Below, piece after piece: positions 1 to 12,537 of a DNA stretch of 64,000 nucleotides. The stretch is from contig NC_053040.3 in the NCBI RefSeq assembly GCF_002575655.3, positions 153,947,148 through 154,011,147 on the forward strand, written 5' to 3'. The notes beneath the pieces were generated by a model. That model was given only the letters and a program-made list of their open reading frames with translations. It was not told the origin of the DNA and did no database searches. Each line of letters starts with the position of its first letter. Positions within the stretch are counted from its first letter, which is position 1. Made by a program: the position numbers and the translations under genes. The stretch is from Aegilops tauschii subsp. strangulata. Lineage: Eukaryota; Streptophyta; Magnoliopsida; Poales; Poaceae.

Positions 1-474
1 GCGCCTAGGAGGCCCGCCTCCTCCCCCTCCTCCACTCCTTTATATACAGGGGAGGGGGGCACCCCATAGACACACAAGTTGATCATTGATCTCTTAGCCG
101 TGTGCGGTGCCCCCCTCCACCATAATCCACCTTGGTCATATCATCGTAGTGCTTAGGCGAAGCCCTGCGCCGGTAGCTTCATCGTCACTGCCATCACGCC
201 GTCGTGCTGACGAAGCCCTCGCTCGACACTTTGCTGGATCGTGAGTTCGTGGGACGTCACCGAGCTGAATGTGTGCAGATCGTGGAGGTGCCGTACGTTC
301 GGTACTAGGATCGATCGATCGTGAAGACGTACGACTACATCAACGCGTTTTCATAACGCTTCCGCTTTCGGTCTACGAGGGTACGTGGACAACACTCTCC
401 CCTCTCGTTGCTATGCACCACCATGATCTTGCGTGTGCGTAGGAATTTTTTTGAAATTCCTACATTCCCCAACA
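1..474 (+). repeat. C1 5' LTR, 3' part only
   Basis: This stretch matches the end of the C1 3' LTR at about 20918-21390, including the shared Pol II core promoter motif tttatata near 41-49 and the closing ttccccaaca. The LTR ends at 474 because the next bases look like a primer-binding site. The upstream part of the LTR is outside the window. Confidence 0.92.
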
Positions 475-1709
475 GTGGCATCCGAGCCAGGTTTATGCGT
501 AAATGTTATATGCACGAGTACAACACAAGTGAGTTGTGGGCGATAATAGTCATACTGCTTACCAGCATGTCATACTTTGATTCGGCGGTATTGTTGGATG
601 AAGCGGCCCGGACCGACATTACGCGCATGCTTACGCGAGACTGGTTCTACCGACGTGCTTCGCACACAGGTGGCTGGCGGGTGTCAGTTTCTCCAACTTT
701 AGTTGAATCGAGTGTGGCTACGCCCGGTCCTTGTGAAGGTTAAAACAGCACATACTTGACGAAAAATCATTGTGGTTTTGATGCGTAGGTAAGAACGGTT
801 CTTGCTCAGCCCGTAGCAGCCACGTAAAACTTGCAACAACAAAGTAGAGGACGTCTAACTTGTTTTTGCAGGGCATGCTGTGATGTGATATGGTCAAGAC
901 ATGATGCTAAATTTTATTGTATGAGATGATCATGTTTTGTAACAAAGTTATCGGCAACTGGCAGGAGCCATATGGTTGTCGCTTTATTGTATGAAATGCA
1001 ATCGTCATGTAATTGCTTTACTTTATCACTAAGCGGTAGCGATAGTCATAGAAGCAATAGTTGGCGAGACGACAACGATGCTACGATGGAGATCAAGGTG
1101 TCGTGCCGGTGACGATGGTGATCATGACGGTGCTTTGGAGATGGAGATCAAAGGCACAAGATGATGATGGCCATATCATATCACTTATATTGATTGCATG
1201 TGATGTTTATCCTTTATGCATCTTATTTTGCTTAGTTCGACGGTAGCATTATAAGATGATCTCTCACTAAATTTCAAGGTACAAGTGTTCTCCCTAAGTA
1301 TGCACCGTTGCGAAAGTTCGTCGTGACAAGATACCACATGATGATCGGGTGTGATAAGCTCTACGTTCACATACAACGGGTGCATGCCAGTTTTTGCACA
1401 TGCAGAATACTCGGGTTAAACTTGACGAGCCTAGCATATGCAGATATGGCCTCGGAACACTGAGACCGAAAGGTCGAGCGTGAATCGTATAGTAGATATG
1501 ATCAACATAGTGATGTTCACCATTGAAAACAAATCCATCTCACGTGATGATCGGACATGGTTTAGTTGATATGGATCACGTGATCACTTAGATGAATAGA
1601 GGGATGTCTATCTAAGTGGGAGTTCTTTAATAATTTGATTAATTGAACTTTAATTTATCATGAACTTAGTACCTAATAGTATTTTGCATGTCTATGTTGT
1701 TGTAGATAG
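475..1709 (+). other. C1 primer-binding site and untranslated leader
   Basis: TGGCATCCGAGCC at about 476-488 sits directly inside the LTR. It is a degenerate form of the initiator-tRNA-Met primer-binding site TGGTATCAGAGC used by Copia elements. The rest is leader with no coding signal; the short ORFs at 408-743 and 1061-1246 show no homology. C2 has the same leader at 28468-29760. Confidence 0.8.
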
Positions 1710-1949
1710 ATGGCCCATGTTGTTGTTCCGTTGAATTTTAATGCGTTCCTAGAGAAAGCTAAGTTGAAAGATGATGGTACCAACTACACGGACTGGGTCC
1801 GTAACTTGAGGATTATCCACATTGCTGCATAGAAGAATTACGTCCTGGAAGCACCGCTAGGTGCCAAACCCGCTGCAGGAGCAACGCCAGATGTTATGAA
1901 CGTCTGGCAGAGCAAAACTAATGACTACTCGATAGTTCAGTGTGCCATA
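1710..1949 (+). pseudogene. C1 gag, N-terminal part (broken)
   Basis: The ATG at 1710 opens a Copia gag N-terminus (MAHVVVPLNF...). It has the conserved patterns NYTDWVRNLR and KNYVLEAPLG seen in plant Copia gag proteins. An in-frame TAG interrupts it shortly after IIHIAA. The frame is cut at 1949 by insertion of G1; gag resumes at 16825 with MLYGLEPGLQ. It would form the virus-like particle of the retroelement but cannot do so in this state. Confidence 0.85.
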
Positions 1950-3512
1950 TGCTACCTCTTGAGCATTGCGTTGGTTTTCCCTTGAAGAGGAAAGGGTGAT
2001 GCAGCAAAGTAGCGTAAGTATTTCCCTCAGTTTTTGAGAACCAAGATATCAATCCAGTAGGAGACTACACGCAAGTCGCCTCGTACCTACACAAACAAAT
2101 AAGAACCTTGCAACCAACGCGATAAAGGGGTTGTCAATCCCTTCACGGCCACTTGCAAAAGTGAGATCTGAAAGAGATAATAAGATAAATATTTTTGGTA
2201 TTTTTTATGATATAGATTGAAAGTACAGATTGCAAAGTAAAATAGATTGGAAACTTATATGATGGAAAATAGACCCGGGGGCCATAGGTTTCACTAGTGG
2301 CTTCTCTCAAGATAGCATAAGTATTACAGTGGGTGAACAAATTACTGTCGAGCAATTGATAGAAAAGTGCATAGTTATGAGAATATCTAGGCATGATCAT
2401 GTATATAGGCATCACGTCCGTGACAAGTAGACCGAAACGATTCTGCATCTACTATTATTACTCCACACATCGACCGCTATCCAGCATGCATCTAGAGTAT
2501 TAAGTTCATAAGAACAGAGTAATGCATTAGGCAAGATGACATGATGTAGAGGGATAAACTCAAGCAATATGATATAAACCCCATCTTTTTATCCTCGATG
2601 GCAACAATACAATGCGTGCCTTGCCGCCCCTGCTGTCATTGGGAAAGGACACTGCAAGATTGAATCCAAAGCTAAGCACTTCTCCCATTGCAAGAAAGAT
2701 CAATCTAGTAGGCAAAACCAAACTGATAATTCAAAGAGACTTGCAAAGATAACAAATCATACATAAAAGAATTCAGAGGAGATTCAAATATTGTTCATAG
2801 ATAATCTTGATCATAAACCCACAATTCATCGGATCTCGACAAACACACCGCAAAAAGAATTACATCGAATAGATGTCCAAGATGATCGAGGAGAACTTTG
2901 TATTGAGATCCAAAGAGAGAGAAGAAGCCATCTAGCTAATAACTATGGACCCGAAGGTCTGTGGTAAACTACTCACACATCATCGGAGAGGCTATGGTGT
3001 TGATGTAGAAGCCCTCCGTGATTGATTCCCCCTCCGGCGGAGCGCCGGAAAAGGCCCCAAGATGGGATCTCACGGGCACAGAAGGTTGCGGCGGTGGAAA
3101 TAGGGTTTCGTGGTGCTCTCGGATGTTTTCGGGGTATATGAGTATATATAGGCCAAAGAAGTCGGTCAGGGGAGCCACAAGGGTGGGGGGTGCGCCTACC
3201 CCCCTGGGCGCACCCTCCTGCCTTGTGGCCTCCTCGTTTCTTTCTTGACGTCCACTCCAAGTATCCTGGATTGCGTTTGTTCCAAAAATCACTCTCCCGA
3301 AGGTTTCATTCCGTTTGGATTCCGTTTGATATTCCTTTTCTGCAAAACACTGAAATAGGCAAAAAAAAACTGCAATTTGCACTGGTCCTTTGGTTAGTAG
3401 GTTAGTCCCAAAAATAATATAAAAGTGTATAATAAATCCCATTAAATATCCAAAACAGATAATATAATAGCATGGAACAATCAAAAATTATAGATACGTT
3501 GGAGACGTATCA
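1950..3512 (-). repeat. G1 3' LTR
   Basis: It begins TGCTACCTC and ends ACGTATCA on the plus strand, so it has TG...CA ends. It matches 15255-16824 over its whole length with a few substitutions and small indels. The ORFs inside it (such as 2143-2448 and 2969-3484, minus) have no recognisable protein similarity and also occur in the other copies. Confidence 0.92.
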
Positions 3513-5527
3513 AGCATCCCCAAGCTTAATTCATGCTCGTCCTCGAGTAGTAAATGATAAAACAGAATTTTTGATGTGGAATGCTACCTAGCATATTTTT
3601 CAATGTAATTTTTTTTATTGTGGCATGAATGTTCAGATCTGAAAGATTCAAGATAAAATTCTAATGTTGACATAAAAATAATAATACTTCAAGCATACTA
3701 ACTAAGCAATTATGTCTTCTCAAAATAACATGGCTAAAGAAAGTTCATCCCTACAAAATCATATAGTTTGGTCATGCTCCATTTTCGTCACACAAGAATG
3801 CTCTCATCATGCACAGCCCCGATTACAAGCCAAGCAATTGTTTCATACTTTAGTAATCTCAAACTTTTTCAACCTTCACGCAATACATGAGCGTGAGCCA
3901 TGGATATAGCACTATGGGTGGAATAGAGTATAATGATGGGGGTTATGTGGAGAAGACAAAAAAGGAGAAAGTCTCACATTGACGCGGCTAATCAACGGGC
4001 TAGGGAGATGCCCATCAATTGACGTCAATGCAAGAAGTAGGAATTGAAATGCAACGGATGCACTAGAGCTATAAATGTATGAAAGCTCAACAAAAGAAAC
4101 TAAGTGGGTGTGCATCCAACTTGCTTGCTCACGAAGACCTAGGGCATTTGGGGAAGCCCATTGTTGGAATATACAAGCCAAGTTCTATAATGAAAAATTC
4201 CCAATAGTATATGAAAGTGACAAAACAAGAGACTCTCTATCATAAAGATCATGGTGCTACTTTGAAGCACAAGTGTGGAAAAAAAGGATAGTAGCATTGT
4301 CCCTTTTTAGTTCTTTTCTCTTTTTTTTGGGCCTTTCCTTATTTTATTTGGCCTTTCTTCTTCTTCTTCTTTTTATTTGGGACAATGCTCTATTAATGAT
4401 GATCATCACACTTCTATTTATTTACAACTCAATGATTACAACTCGATACTAGAACAAAATATGACTCTATATGAATGCCTCCGGCGGTGTACCGGGATGG
4501 GCAATGAATCAAGAGTGACATGTATGATAAATTATGCATGGTGGCTTTGCCACAAATACGATGTCAACTACATGATCATGCAAGGAAATATGACAATGAT
4601 GAAGCGTGTCATAATAAATGAAACGGTGGAAAGTTGCATGGCAATATATCTCGGAATGGCTATGGAAATGCCATAATAGGTAGGTATGGTGGCTGTTTTG
4701 AGGAAGATATAAGGAGGTTTATGTGTGATAGAGCGTATCATATCACGGGGTTTGGATGCACCGGCGAAGTTTGCACCAACTCTCAAGGTGAGAAAGGGCA
4801 ATGCACGGTACCGAAGAGGCTAGCAATGATGGAAAGGTGAGAGTGCGTATAATCCATGGACTCAACATTAGTCATAAAGAACTCACATACATATTGCAAA
4901 AATCTACAAGTCATCAAAAACCAAGCATTACGCGCATGCTCCTAGGGGGGTAGATTGGTAGGAAAAGACCATCGCTCGTCCCCGACCGCCACTCATATGG
5001 ATGACAATCAAAGAACACCTCATGTTTCAAATTTGTTACACAACGGTTACCATACGTGCATGCTACGGGATTTGCAAACTTCAACACAAGTATTTCTCAA
5101 ATTCACAACTACTCAACTAGCACGACTCTAATATTACCATCTTCATATCTCAAAACAATCATCAAGTATCAAACTTCTCATAGTATTCAATGCACTTTTT
5201 ATGAAAGTTTTTATTATACCATTCTTCGATGCCTATCATATTAGGACTAATTTTATAGCCAAAGCAAATTACCATGTTGTTCTAAGGGACTCTCAAAATA
5301 ATATAAGTGAAGCATGAGAGATCAATAATTTCTATAAAATAAAACGACCACCGTGCTCTAAAATATATAAGTGAAGCACTAGAGTAAAATTATCTAGCTC
5401 AAAAGATATAAGTGAAGCACATAGAGTATTCTAATAAATTCCGATTCATGTGTGTCTCTCCCAAAAGGTGTGTACAGCAAGGATGACTGTGGTAAATTAA
5501 AAATCAAAGACTCAAATCATACAAGAT
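3513..5527 (-). other. G1 3' non-coding region, distal part
   Basis: On the minus strand this lies between the insertion point of L1 and the 3' LTR. It is AT-rich and has no coding region I can support. The same sequence occurs in plus orientation in G4 (about 36700-38357), including the purine tract with AAGCTTGGGGATGC just before the LTR and short repeated units containing 'agtgaagca' (5306-5420). Confidence 0.8.
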
Positions 5528-6050
5528 TGTCGGTGTACAAAAGTAGGGGCACTCCTTTTTACCCCTTTACTTGTGCACGGGCAGTCGGAGCCGCGCCCAC
5601 GGCTACACTAAGCAGGGCAGAGGAGGGAAGCCAAGAGCACAAGACGGGCAGAGCAACGCCAAGACCAAGGAACCCAAAGAGCAAGAGGGGCATGTCGGCA
5701 GCGCATTAAATGCGTTTGTCCGACGGTGCCAGAGGATAGACTCATCCACTGTACACCTTTCCACCTCCTGTGTGCCACTGTGGCAACCCCTTTTGTCTAT
5801 AAAAGGAGGCCCGAGGCGACCAGGAGAAGGATTCAGATCTTTTGAGCGACCCACGCACCGTAGCTAGCTCAAGAACTCAAGAACACTCAAATACATACAC
5901 CAAAGCAGGACTAGGGTTTTACGCATTCTCGCGGCCCGAACCTGGGTAAACGATCTTTGTGCTTCCTGTCAGACCCGCTCTTTGCACAACCCCGCGCCCG
6001 CCAATCATAGAAGGGATCCCAGTGATCCCATAGGTGTCGTTTCCCCGACA
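5528..6050 (+). repeat. L1 5' LTR
   Basis: 523 bp with TG...CA ends. A TATA box (ctataaaagg, about 5798-5807) lies inside, so transcription would start about 30 bases downstream. It is the same length as the right LTR at 12538-13060. Confidence 0.93.
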
Positions 6051-6717
6051 TCTTTGGCGCGCCAGGTAGGGGGCGCAGTTGTGGAAATCCGGCTTGGTTG
6101 GAGCAGCGGCTTCATCATGGTCATCATTCCAAGGAAGAAGACGTCCAAACGGGCAGCGTCGCCTGCAGATGCGGTGAACGCCCGCGCCACGACAGAAAAG
6201 CTAAGTCACGTGAAATCTTGTTTATTTTCACTTATATAAAGTTGTCCTCCCCGAGAGATCTCGTTCTTTGTATAGGAAACCTGCACGCAATGGGACCCTT
6301 CCGTTATGGGCAACGCCCTTGTTTCTGTCTCGAGCCCGCTCGACAGTTCATGCGGCCGCGCTAGTGGCGGCAAGGTAGCCTACCCGTTGCCAGCAGCGGT
6401 CTTGTCCTGCTTCGAGTCCGCTCGACAGTTCAAGCGACCGCTCTGGCAGCGGCAAGGTGGCTTGCCCGGCAGCAAGCGCCCTTCCGACAAGGTGCTAAGG
6501 ATCCGTCCTTAAAGCACCACGGCATGGGTTTACACGCCGGCAGCCTTATCTCAATAGGCGTAGGGTACGAACATACAAGGGGAGGTCTAACGGGAGGATA
6601 GCATGCATGATATTAAAAGTACTGTAGAGTTATATTACATCAATTGTGTCGTGGTTCTAACTAAAGATAGAAATTGTCTTGGTCATGAGCCTACAGCGGC
6701 GATGAAGAACGGGGTGC
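6051..6717 (+). other. L1 primer-binding site and leader
   Basis: TTTGGCGCGCCAGGTAGG (6053-6070) follows the LTR after two bases. This is the primer-binding-site-like stretch common in grass Gypsy-type elements, and it sets the element's orientation as plus. The rest has no supported coding region. Confidence 0.75.
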
Positions 6718-8272
6718 CTAGTCCCGACGCTGGCCCTCTACCCTCTGGATTCCATAGATGCGGCTGGTGATGGGCTTGATACGCTCCTCGAGCATCGCGA
6801 GGTCCGCATCCTCCGGCAAGCTCTCCAGCGTGGTGTCGAAGTCGAGGTTGGGGTTCCAGTGCGCCACCTTGATGAGAACCTTGGTCATGGCACCCCGGCA
6901 AAGCCTCCGGGCCTCATCGGCCAGCAAGGCCGCCCTGTTGGAGCGGAACAGCTCCAGGGCTCCAAGAACACCCTCGAAGAACAGCGTCAGCTTGGCGTTG
7001 GGGCTCATGTTCGGCTCCGGGATGTACCTCACGTTTGGCATCCCCATGGTAGCCAGCTGCATGGTGATCCTGCCGGCGACGTCCTCGAGGCGGCTGATCC
7101 AGAGGTTCTCGCCTTTCACGAAATCCTCGTGGTTGGCGGTCTCATTCTTCCGCAGCTGCCTCTCCTTCTCCAGATTCTTGGTCAGGGTCTCCTCCCGGGC
7201 CCTGGCCTCCGACAGCGTCCCCTCGAGACCCTCCAGCTTCTGCTTCAGGTCTTTGATGGTGTCGTTGGCCTTGGAGAGCTGCTCAGCCTTGCCGAGGACT
7301 GCGCCCTGCGCCTCCACCGGGGCACCGTTGAGCGTGTTATTCTCCTTGGCCAGCTTCAGGGCCTGATCCTTCAGCCGTCCCGCTCCAGCTCCAGCTCTTT
7401 CACCTTGCCGGCGTGAACAAGAGCCTGGGCATTGAGTGCCTCCTTGTGGCTCTGCTCCAGCTCCTGGGTCCGCTACACGACGAGCTTCTCCACCTCCTCG
7501 TCCTTGCCACGGAGCGTTGCGGCAAGCTTCTCCTCACGCGCGGCAAGGTCCTCCTCCTGGGAGTTTAGCGCGGCCTGGTGTTGGTGCCGAGCGGCCTCGT
7601 CCTGGGCGGCCTGCTGCTTCGCCGCCTCCTGGGCCTTCTCGATGTCGGCCTGCTTCATGACAAGCTCTAGCTGGCGCTCGGCTAGCACATCCTGGGCGGC
7701 CTTTAGGTCTTTGTGGGCCTGGCAGAACCAAGCCTGCGCCTCGGCGACGCGCCCCTCGAGGTCCACCTCTGCCTTGTCCACCACTGCCATCCTGGACTTG
7801 GCCTTGTCCAGGCGGGCACGGTGAAGCGCCTGGAGTTTTTGGAAGTTGGCACTCATGGCCTGGAGGAGCCGCTCTTCCTGGGAACCGCCGCCACCGGCGC
7901 TCGGCTCGTCAACAACCTCAAGCCCGGCGGCGGCGAGCACTTCGTCATCAAACACCTCCCCCTCGGCGGGCGCCCCGGTGCTCGCCGTCCCTGGGAGGTG
8001 GACGAACAGGTCGTCGCTCACCCTCAGGTACCTACCCGAGCCAGAAGCAGCGGAGGAGGAAGGTTGGTCGTTGACCACCCCCTCCTTAGCAGCAGCCTTG
8101 TCGGCCTCCCCGGCAGCAGCCTTGTCGGTCTCCTCAGTAGACCCCTTGGTGGTCTCTTCAGTGGCAGCCTTAGCGGCCTCCTCGGCAGCGATCTTGTCGG
8201 CCTCGGCCGCGGCGTCCCTGGAGACCTCCTCGATGATGGTGTCAACGTCCTCCGGGTCCGCTGGGGAAGGAT
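6718..8272 (-). pseudogene. L1 antisense gene, last exon: long coiled-coil C-terminus
   Basis: This is the fourth exon of the antisense gene; its 5' edge is the acceptor cggcgtctag at 8273. The first part (8272-7473) is acidic and Ala/Glu-rich, then becomes a long heptad-type coiled coil (for example LAAREEKLAATLRGKDEEVEKL). An in-frame TAG stands at 7473-7475 and a one-base shift near 7380; the coiled coil then continues to a TGA at 6718 in a second frame (7317-6718, with LEGTLSEARAREETLTKNLEK). The C-terminal 100 residues contain a conserved globular-looking segment ending GIQRVEGQRRD. Cellular function is unknown. Similar coiled-coil tails accompany the Transposase_28 / gypsy-type transposon domain (PF04195) in grass genomes. 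Confidence 0.75.
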
Positions 8273-8371
8273 CTAGACGCCGAGAAGGGGGGTGAGGCGA
8301 GGCCAAGACCAAGATTCAGAAAAAAGAAAGAAGAAACAGGAACGAACAAGGACAGAAGGCGAATCACTTAC

Positions 8372-9213
8372 CCGTGCCGGGCTGGGAAGAAGTAACCCCT
8401 TCCCCGCCAACATCTGGCGCCGGGACGGAGCCACCAGCACCCGGGTTCTCCTCCTCCTCCGTGCGCATATTCTCGATGCTTGGCGCCCTTGCCGGGGACG
8501 CCCCTCGAGGCGGCGCAGTTGATGGGGGCGGTGTGTTGGGGGTGGCCCCCAGTGGCTCCTCCTGCTGCCGTCCTCCTCCTGCAACCACGGCAAGGTGAGC
8601 ACCAAGGGATCGTACCCCCAGCACGCGTTGAGGGGGGCAAGTGGTGAACTTACGCTGGGGGCTGCGCCTAGGGCTGCTGTCCGGACTGCTCACCACCACC
8701 AGCGGCGTGCTCGAAGTGCCCGCCGGGGGCTGGCCGCCCGTCGAGGCCCTGGCCCTCTTCACCCTCTGGGCCAGCGTCTCCGCATCCCTGCCAATATGAA
8801 AACAAATCAATATAAGCGGCACAGTCTAAGGAGACGGAGACGACAAAAAAAAAGAGCAAGATACTTACTCGTCCTCCACCTCCTCCTTCGCTGCTTTCCT
8901 CTTCCTCCTTGGGCTGAGGGACCCAAAATCGAAGACGACCTCCGCGTCGACATCTGCCGGAGGAGGGGAAGAGGGTGGAGTCTGGCCACACTTGGACGAA
9001 GAAGACAATTGCTTTCTTCTTCGCCGGTGGAGTCTGGCCACGCTTGGACGAAGAAGACAGTTGCTTTCTTATTCGCCACCGCGGCCTTCACCAACTTCCT
9101 CGCCGCCGCGGCCCTCGTTTGGCGCACGGACGCCTCCTAGGCTTGCTGCGGTTGCACGGCCCTGCCGGGCCGGACTGGCTCGCCAGAGCTGGCCCGCCGC
9201 AGGACTCGCCCTC
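8372..9213 (-). pseudogene. L1 antisense gene, middle exons with three short introns
   Basis: On the minus strand, 9213-8869 is the end of exon 1 (resumed after the S1 insertion), 8787-8654 is exon 2 and 8578-8372 is exon 3. Introns run 8868-8788 (81 bp), 8653-8579 (75 bp) and 8371-8273 (99 bp). All three start GTAAGT and end AG, and each join keeps the reading frame: ...EEVEDE/DAETLAQ..., ...RRSPQ/...GRQQEEP..., ...SQPGTG/DPSPADP.... The encoded stretch is low-complexity, Pro/Ser/Glu-rich and probably disordered. A TAG breaks the resumed exon 1 at about 9136-9138. Confidence 0.72.
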
Positions 9214-10732
9214 TGATACGTCCATTTTGCGTCATGCTTTTATATCGATATTTATTGCTTTATGGTCTGTTATTACACATTATGTCACAATAATTATGCA
9301 TATTCTCTCTTATTTTACAAGGTTTACATAAGGAGGGAGAATGCCGGCAGCTGGAATTCTGGGCTGGAAAACGAGCAAATAATAGAGACCTATTCTACAC
9401 AACTCCAAAAGTCCTGAAACTCCATGAAAGTTATTTTTGGAAATAATAAAAAATATTAAGCGGAAGAAGTACGTCAGGGGGGCCCCACCTGGCCACGAGG
9501 GTGGGGGCGCGCCCTACCCCCCTGGGCGCGCCCCCTGCCTCGTGGGCCTCCTGTTGGGCCTCCGGTGCCCATCTTCTGCTATATGAGGTCTTTCGTCCGA
9601 AGAAAAATCATAAGCAAGCTTTCGGGACGAGACTCCGCCGCCACGAGGCGGAACCTTGGCGGAACCAATCTAGGGCTCCGGCAGAGCTGTGCTGCCGGGG
9701 ACACTTCCCTCCGGGAGGGGGAAATCATCGCCATCGTCATCACCAACGCTCCTCTCATCGGCAGAGGGCAATCTCCATCAACATCTTCACCAGCACCATC
9801 TCCTCTCAAACCCTAGTTCATCTCTTGTATCCAATTCTTGTCTCCAAGTCTGGGATTGGTACCTGTAGGTTGCTAGTAGTGTTGATTACTCCTTGTTGTT
9901 GATGCTAGTTGGTTTATTTGGTGGAAGATCATATGTTCAGATCCTTTATGCATATTAATACCCCTCTGATTATGAACATGAATATGCTTTGTGAGTAGTT
10001 ACGTTTGTTCCTGAGGACATGGGAGAAGTCTTGCTATTAGTAGTCATGTGAATTTGGTATTTGTTCGATATTTTGATGAGATGTATGTTGTCTATCTTCT
10101 AGTGGTGTTATGTGAATGTCGACTACATAACACTTCACCATTATTTGGGCCTAGAGGAAGGCATTGGGAAGTAATAAGTAGATGATGGGTTGCTAGAGTG
10201 ACAGAAGCTTAAACCCTAGTTTATGTGTTGCTTCGTAAGGGGCTGATTTGGATCCATATGTTTCATGCTATGGTTAGGTTTACCTTAATACTTTTGTTGT
10301 AGTTGCGGATGCTTGCAATAGAGGTTAATCATAAGTGGGATGCTTGTTCAACTAAGGATAGCACCCAAGCACCGGTCCACCCACATATCAAATTATCAAA
10401 GTACCGAACGCGAATCATATGAACGTGATGAAAACTAGCTTGACAATAATTCCCATGTGTCCTCGGGAGCGCTTTTCTTTATATAAGAGTTTGTCCAGGC
10501 TTGTCCTTTGCTACAAAAAGGATTGGGCCACCTTGCTGCACCTTATTTACTTTTGTTACTGTTGCTCGTTACAAATTATCCTATCACAAAACTATATGTT
10601 ACCTATTATTTCAGTGCTTGCAGAGAATACCTTGCTGAAAACCGCTTATCATTTCCTTCTGCTCCTCGTTGGGCTTGACACTCTTACTTATCAAAAGGAC
10701 TATGATAGATCGCCTATACTTGTGGGTCATCA
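9214..10732 (+). mobile_element. S1: solo Gypsy LTR nested in the L1 antisense gene
   Basis: A single 1519-bp LTR begins TGATACGTCC and ends GGTCATCA. It is flanked by a perfect 5-bp duplication CCCTC (9209-9213 and 10733-10737). It has its own TATA motif (tttatataag, about 10478-10487). No internal sequence or second LTR is present, so it is the footprint of a full element lost by LTR-LTR recombination. Removing it and one CCCTC restores the reading frame of the antisense gene across the join. Confidence 0.93.
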
Positions 10733-12136
10733 CCCTCTCCCTGTGACCGGAGGGTCGACAGTCTCGACCTCCTCTGACGACGACTCGTCGACCACATCTT
10801 CAATGAGAGGGGCCCCGGTGCCAGTGTTGCTGGCCTCCCCAGCGGACTCCGCCCACTGGCGGAGCTCCCTCTCTTCCGCGGCCGCCGCGGCCTCATCCTC
10901 CACGCCGCCAGCACTGCCGGCCTCCCTGGCGAGCTCCGCCTCCGCCGCCCTGGCGGCGATGTAGTCCGGCTCCACTTGGGTGGTGTCCTGGAAGAGCAGC
11001 GGCTCGTCGCGGACGTACCTCTCCACCAAGGAATCGAAGAACTCCTGCACCTGATCCGCCGGCGGCTCGACCCAATTCAGGACAAGGCCGTGCGCGTTGA
11101 AGTCCGGCATCATGGCGATGATGTCGCTTTGGCGCGAGTTATTGCTCAGCGGGACCACCCCCGCTGGCAACCCAAACAAGGGCCCCTTGGCGACCTTGCC
11201 GGCCTTCGTGGCCTTGCCGGACCTTTCGACCTTGCCGTCGCGGTTCTCGCCGAGATGGAAGAGCCGCTGGCAGAAGTGGGCATGCCCCATCACCGTGAAG
11301 TTATGACTCAGGCTGGGGCGAAGCCTCATGATGTCAGCCGCATTTCTGAAAAGCCAGGCCGGCCTCCCCTTGTTGTGCAGAGGGGCGATTTGGCGGCGGA
11401 TGAAGTCCGCCCCAATCATCTCCAGGGTGAGCCCGGCAACGGTGAGGTGATGAATCCTGGTGGTGGCGACCGTGAGCTTCCCATCGTCAGCGTCGACATC
11501 GCCCCAGTCATTTCTGCGAACCAGCGGCGCCTGGCGAACCTGGTAGAATTCCTGTGGGTCCTCCTCCTCAATCCAGCACCACCGACCCCGCCACTCCTCC
11601 CACCTCTCCTTCTGAGCGCCCTCCGGGTATGTCCCTTTGGTCCTTGGGATCCAGGCGACACAACCAGAGATGGCGCCTCCTTTTTGGATTCGAGGATAAA
11701 AGTAGTGGCGGAAGAGCGCCGTGTTGGGGAGCACTCCGGCGAACCCCTCGCAGAGATGCGCAAAAAGAGTCATGCACGCCACGACATTGGGAGTGAAATC
11801 CAGAAGGTGGAAGCCAAAGGTGTGCATGATATCCTTGAAGAAATCAGAAAAGGGGGGCAGAGGCCGCAGGAAAAGTAGTCGGCGAAGAATACCGATTCGG
11901 GCCGGCTTCGGCGAAAGCAGCAGGGATGACACGCGTGGCCGGATGCCCAGTCATCTCCCCCCACCCCCCGTCTTGCACCCCCACAGGAGCTTGAAGTAGT
12001 CCCGGAGATGGACCGCGTCAACCGTCGAGGGGAAGTAGGCGGACTGCGTCCGCCGCACCGCCAACTCGCTCTCCGGCGGCTCCTTCGCCCCGGCGTCCTT
12101 GGACACTCCCTTGCCTTTGCTGGTTTTGGGTGTCAT
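10733..12136 (-). pseudogene. L1 antisense gene, first exon: Transposase_28-like N-terminal domain
   Basis: The ATG at 12136 (MTPKTSKGKGVS...) opens a frame running to the S1 insertion at 10733. It contains patterns I associate with the 'putative gypsy type transposon' domain PF04195: YFPSTVDAVHLRDYFK near the start, then FFKDIMHTFGFHLLDFTPN, HLCEGFAGVLPNTALFRHYF, and a central WCWIEEEDPQEFY block. One in-frame TGA at 11951-11953 breaks it, best read as a TGG to TGA change because the frame continues unaltered on both sides. Despite the family name, no catalytic transposase motif is visible. Being antisense to its element, it would need its own promoter upstream of 12136. Domain call confidence is moderate. 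Confidence 0.75.
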
Positions 12137-12537
12137 GGCGGCTGCGAGAGGCGAAGGATGAAGGACAACGAGGGCGCGGTGGCAGCGAGAAAAGGCAAGA
12201 GCTTGAGAGGGAGAAAGAAGGGGATGGCGGCTCCGAGATTGGAGAAGGCATGTGGGGTAAATGAACAGTGCGCCTGCGGTTATTCCTTTTTATGGGGAAG
12301 GCGCGGGCCGCCTCTTTCCCATTTACTGTGATGTGACGCATGCGTGCGGGAACCGCCCCACGCATCCCCCACGTCATGCACGACCCTCCATGACGTGCGT
12401 TCAACGCGGGTCGTGGGGAAGCGCAAGCGAGCGAAGAAATTACTGCGGTAAAAATCCCGCCCCGCCTGCCCGCACACCATTCTGGGCCTGGCCCAACAAC
12501 GCGTTGCGCATATGTGTGGCCCAGGCCAGGGGGCTCC
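12137..12537 (+). other. L1 3' non-coding region and polypurine tract
   Basis: A purine-rich stretch with G-run (ccaggccagggggctcc, 12521-12537) directly precedes the right LTR and would prime plus-strand DNA synthesis. For the antisense gene this 400-bp region plus the LTR would be the promoter side. No other feature is supported. Confidence 0.6.

Noticed and set aside
6758..7366. 202-codon plus-strand ORF and its overlapping 185-codon neighbour
   Set aside because: They are complements of the coiled-coil exon on the minus strand, which has the splice sites and heptad pattern.
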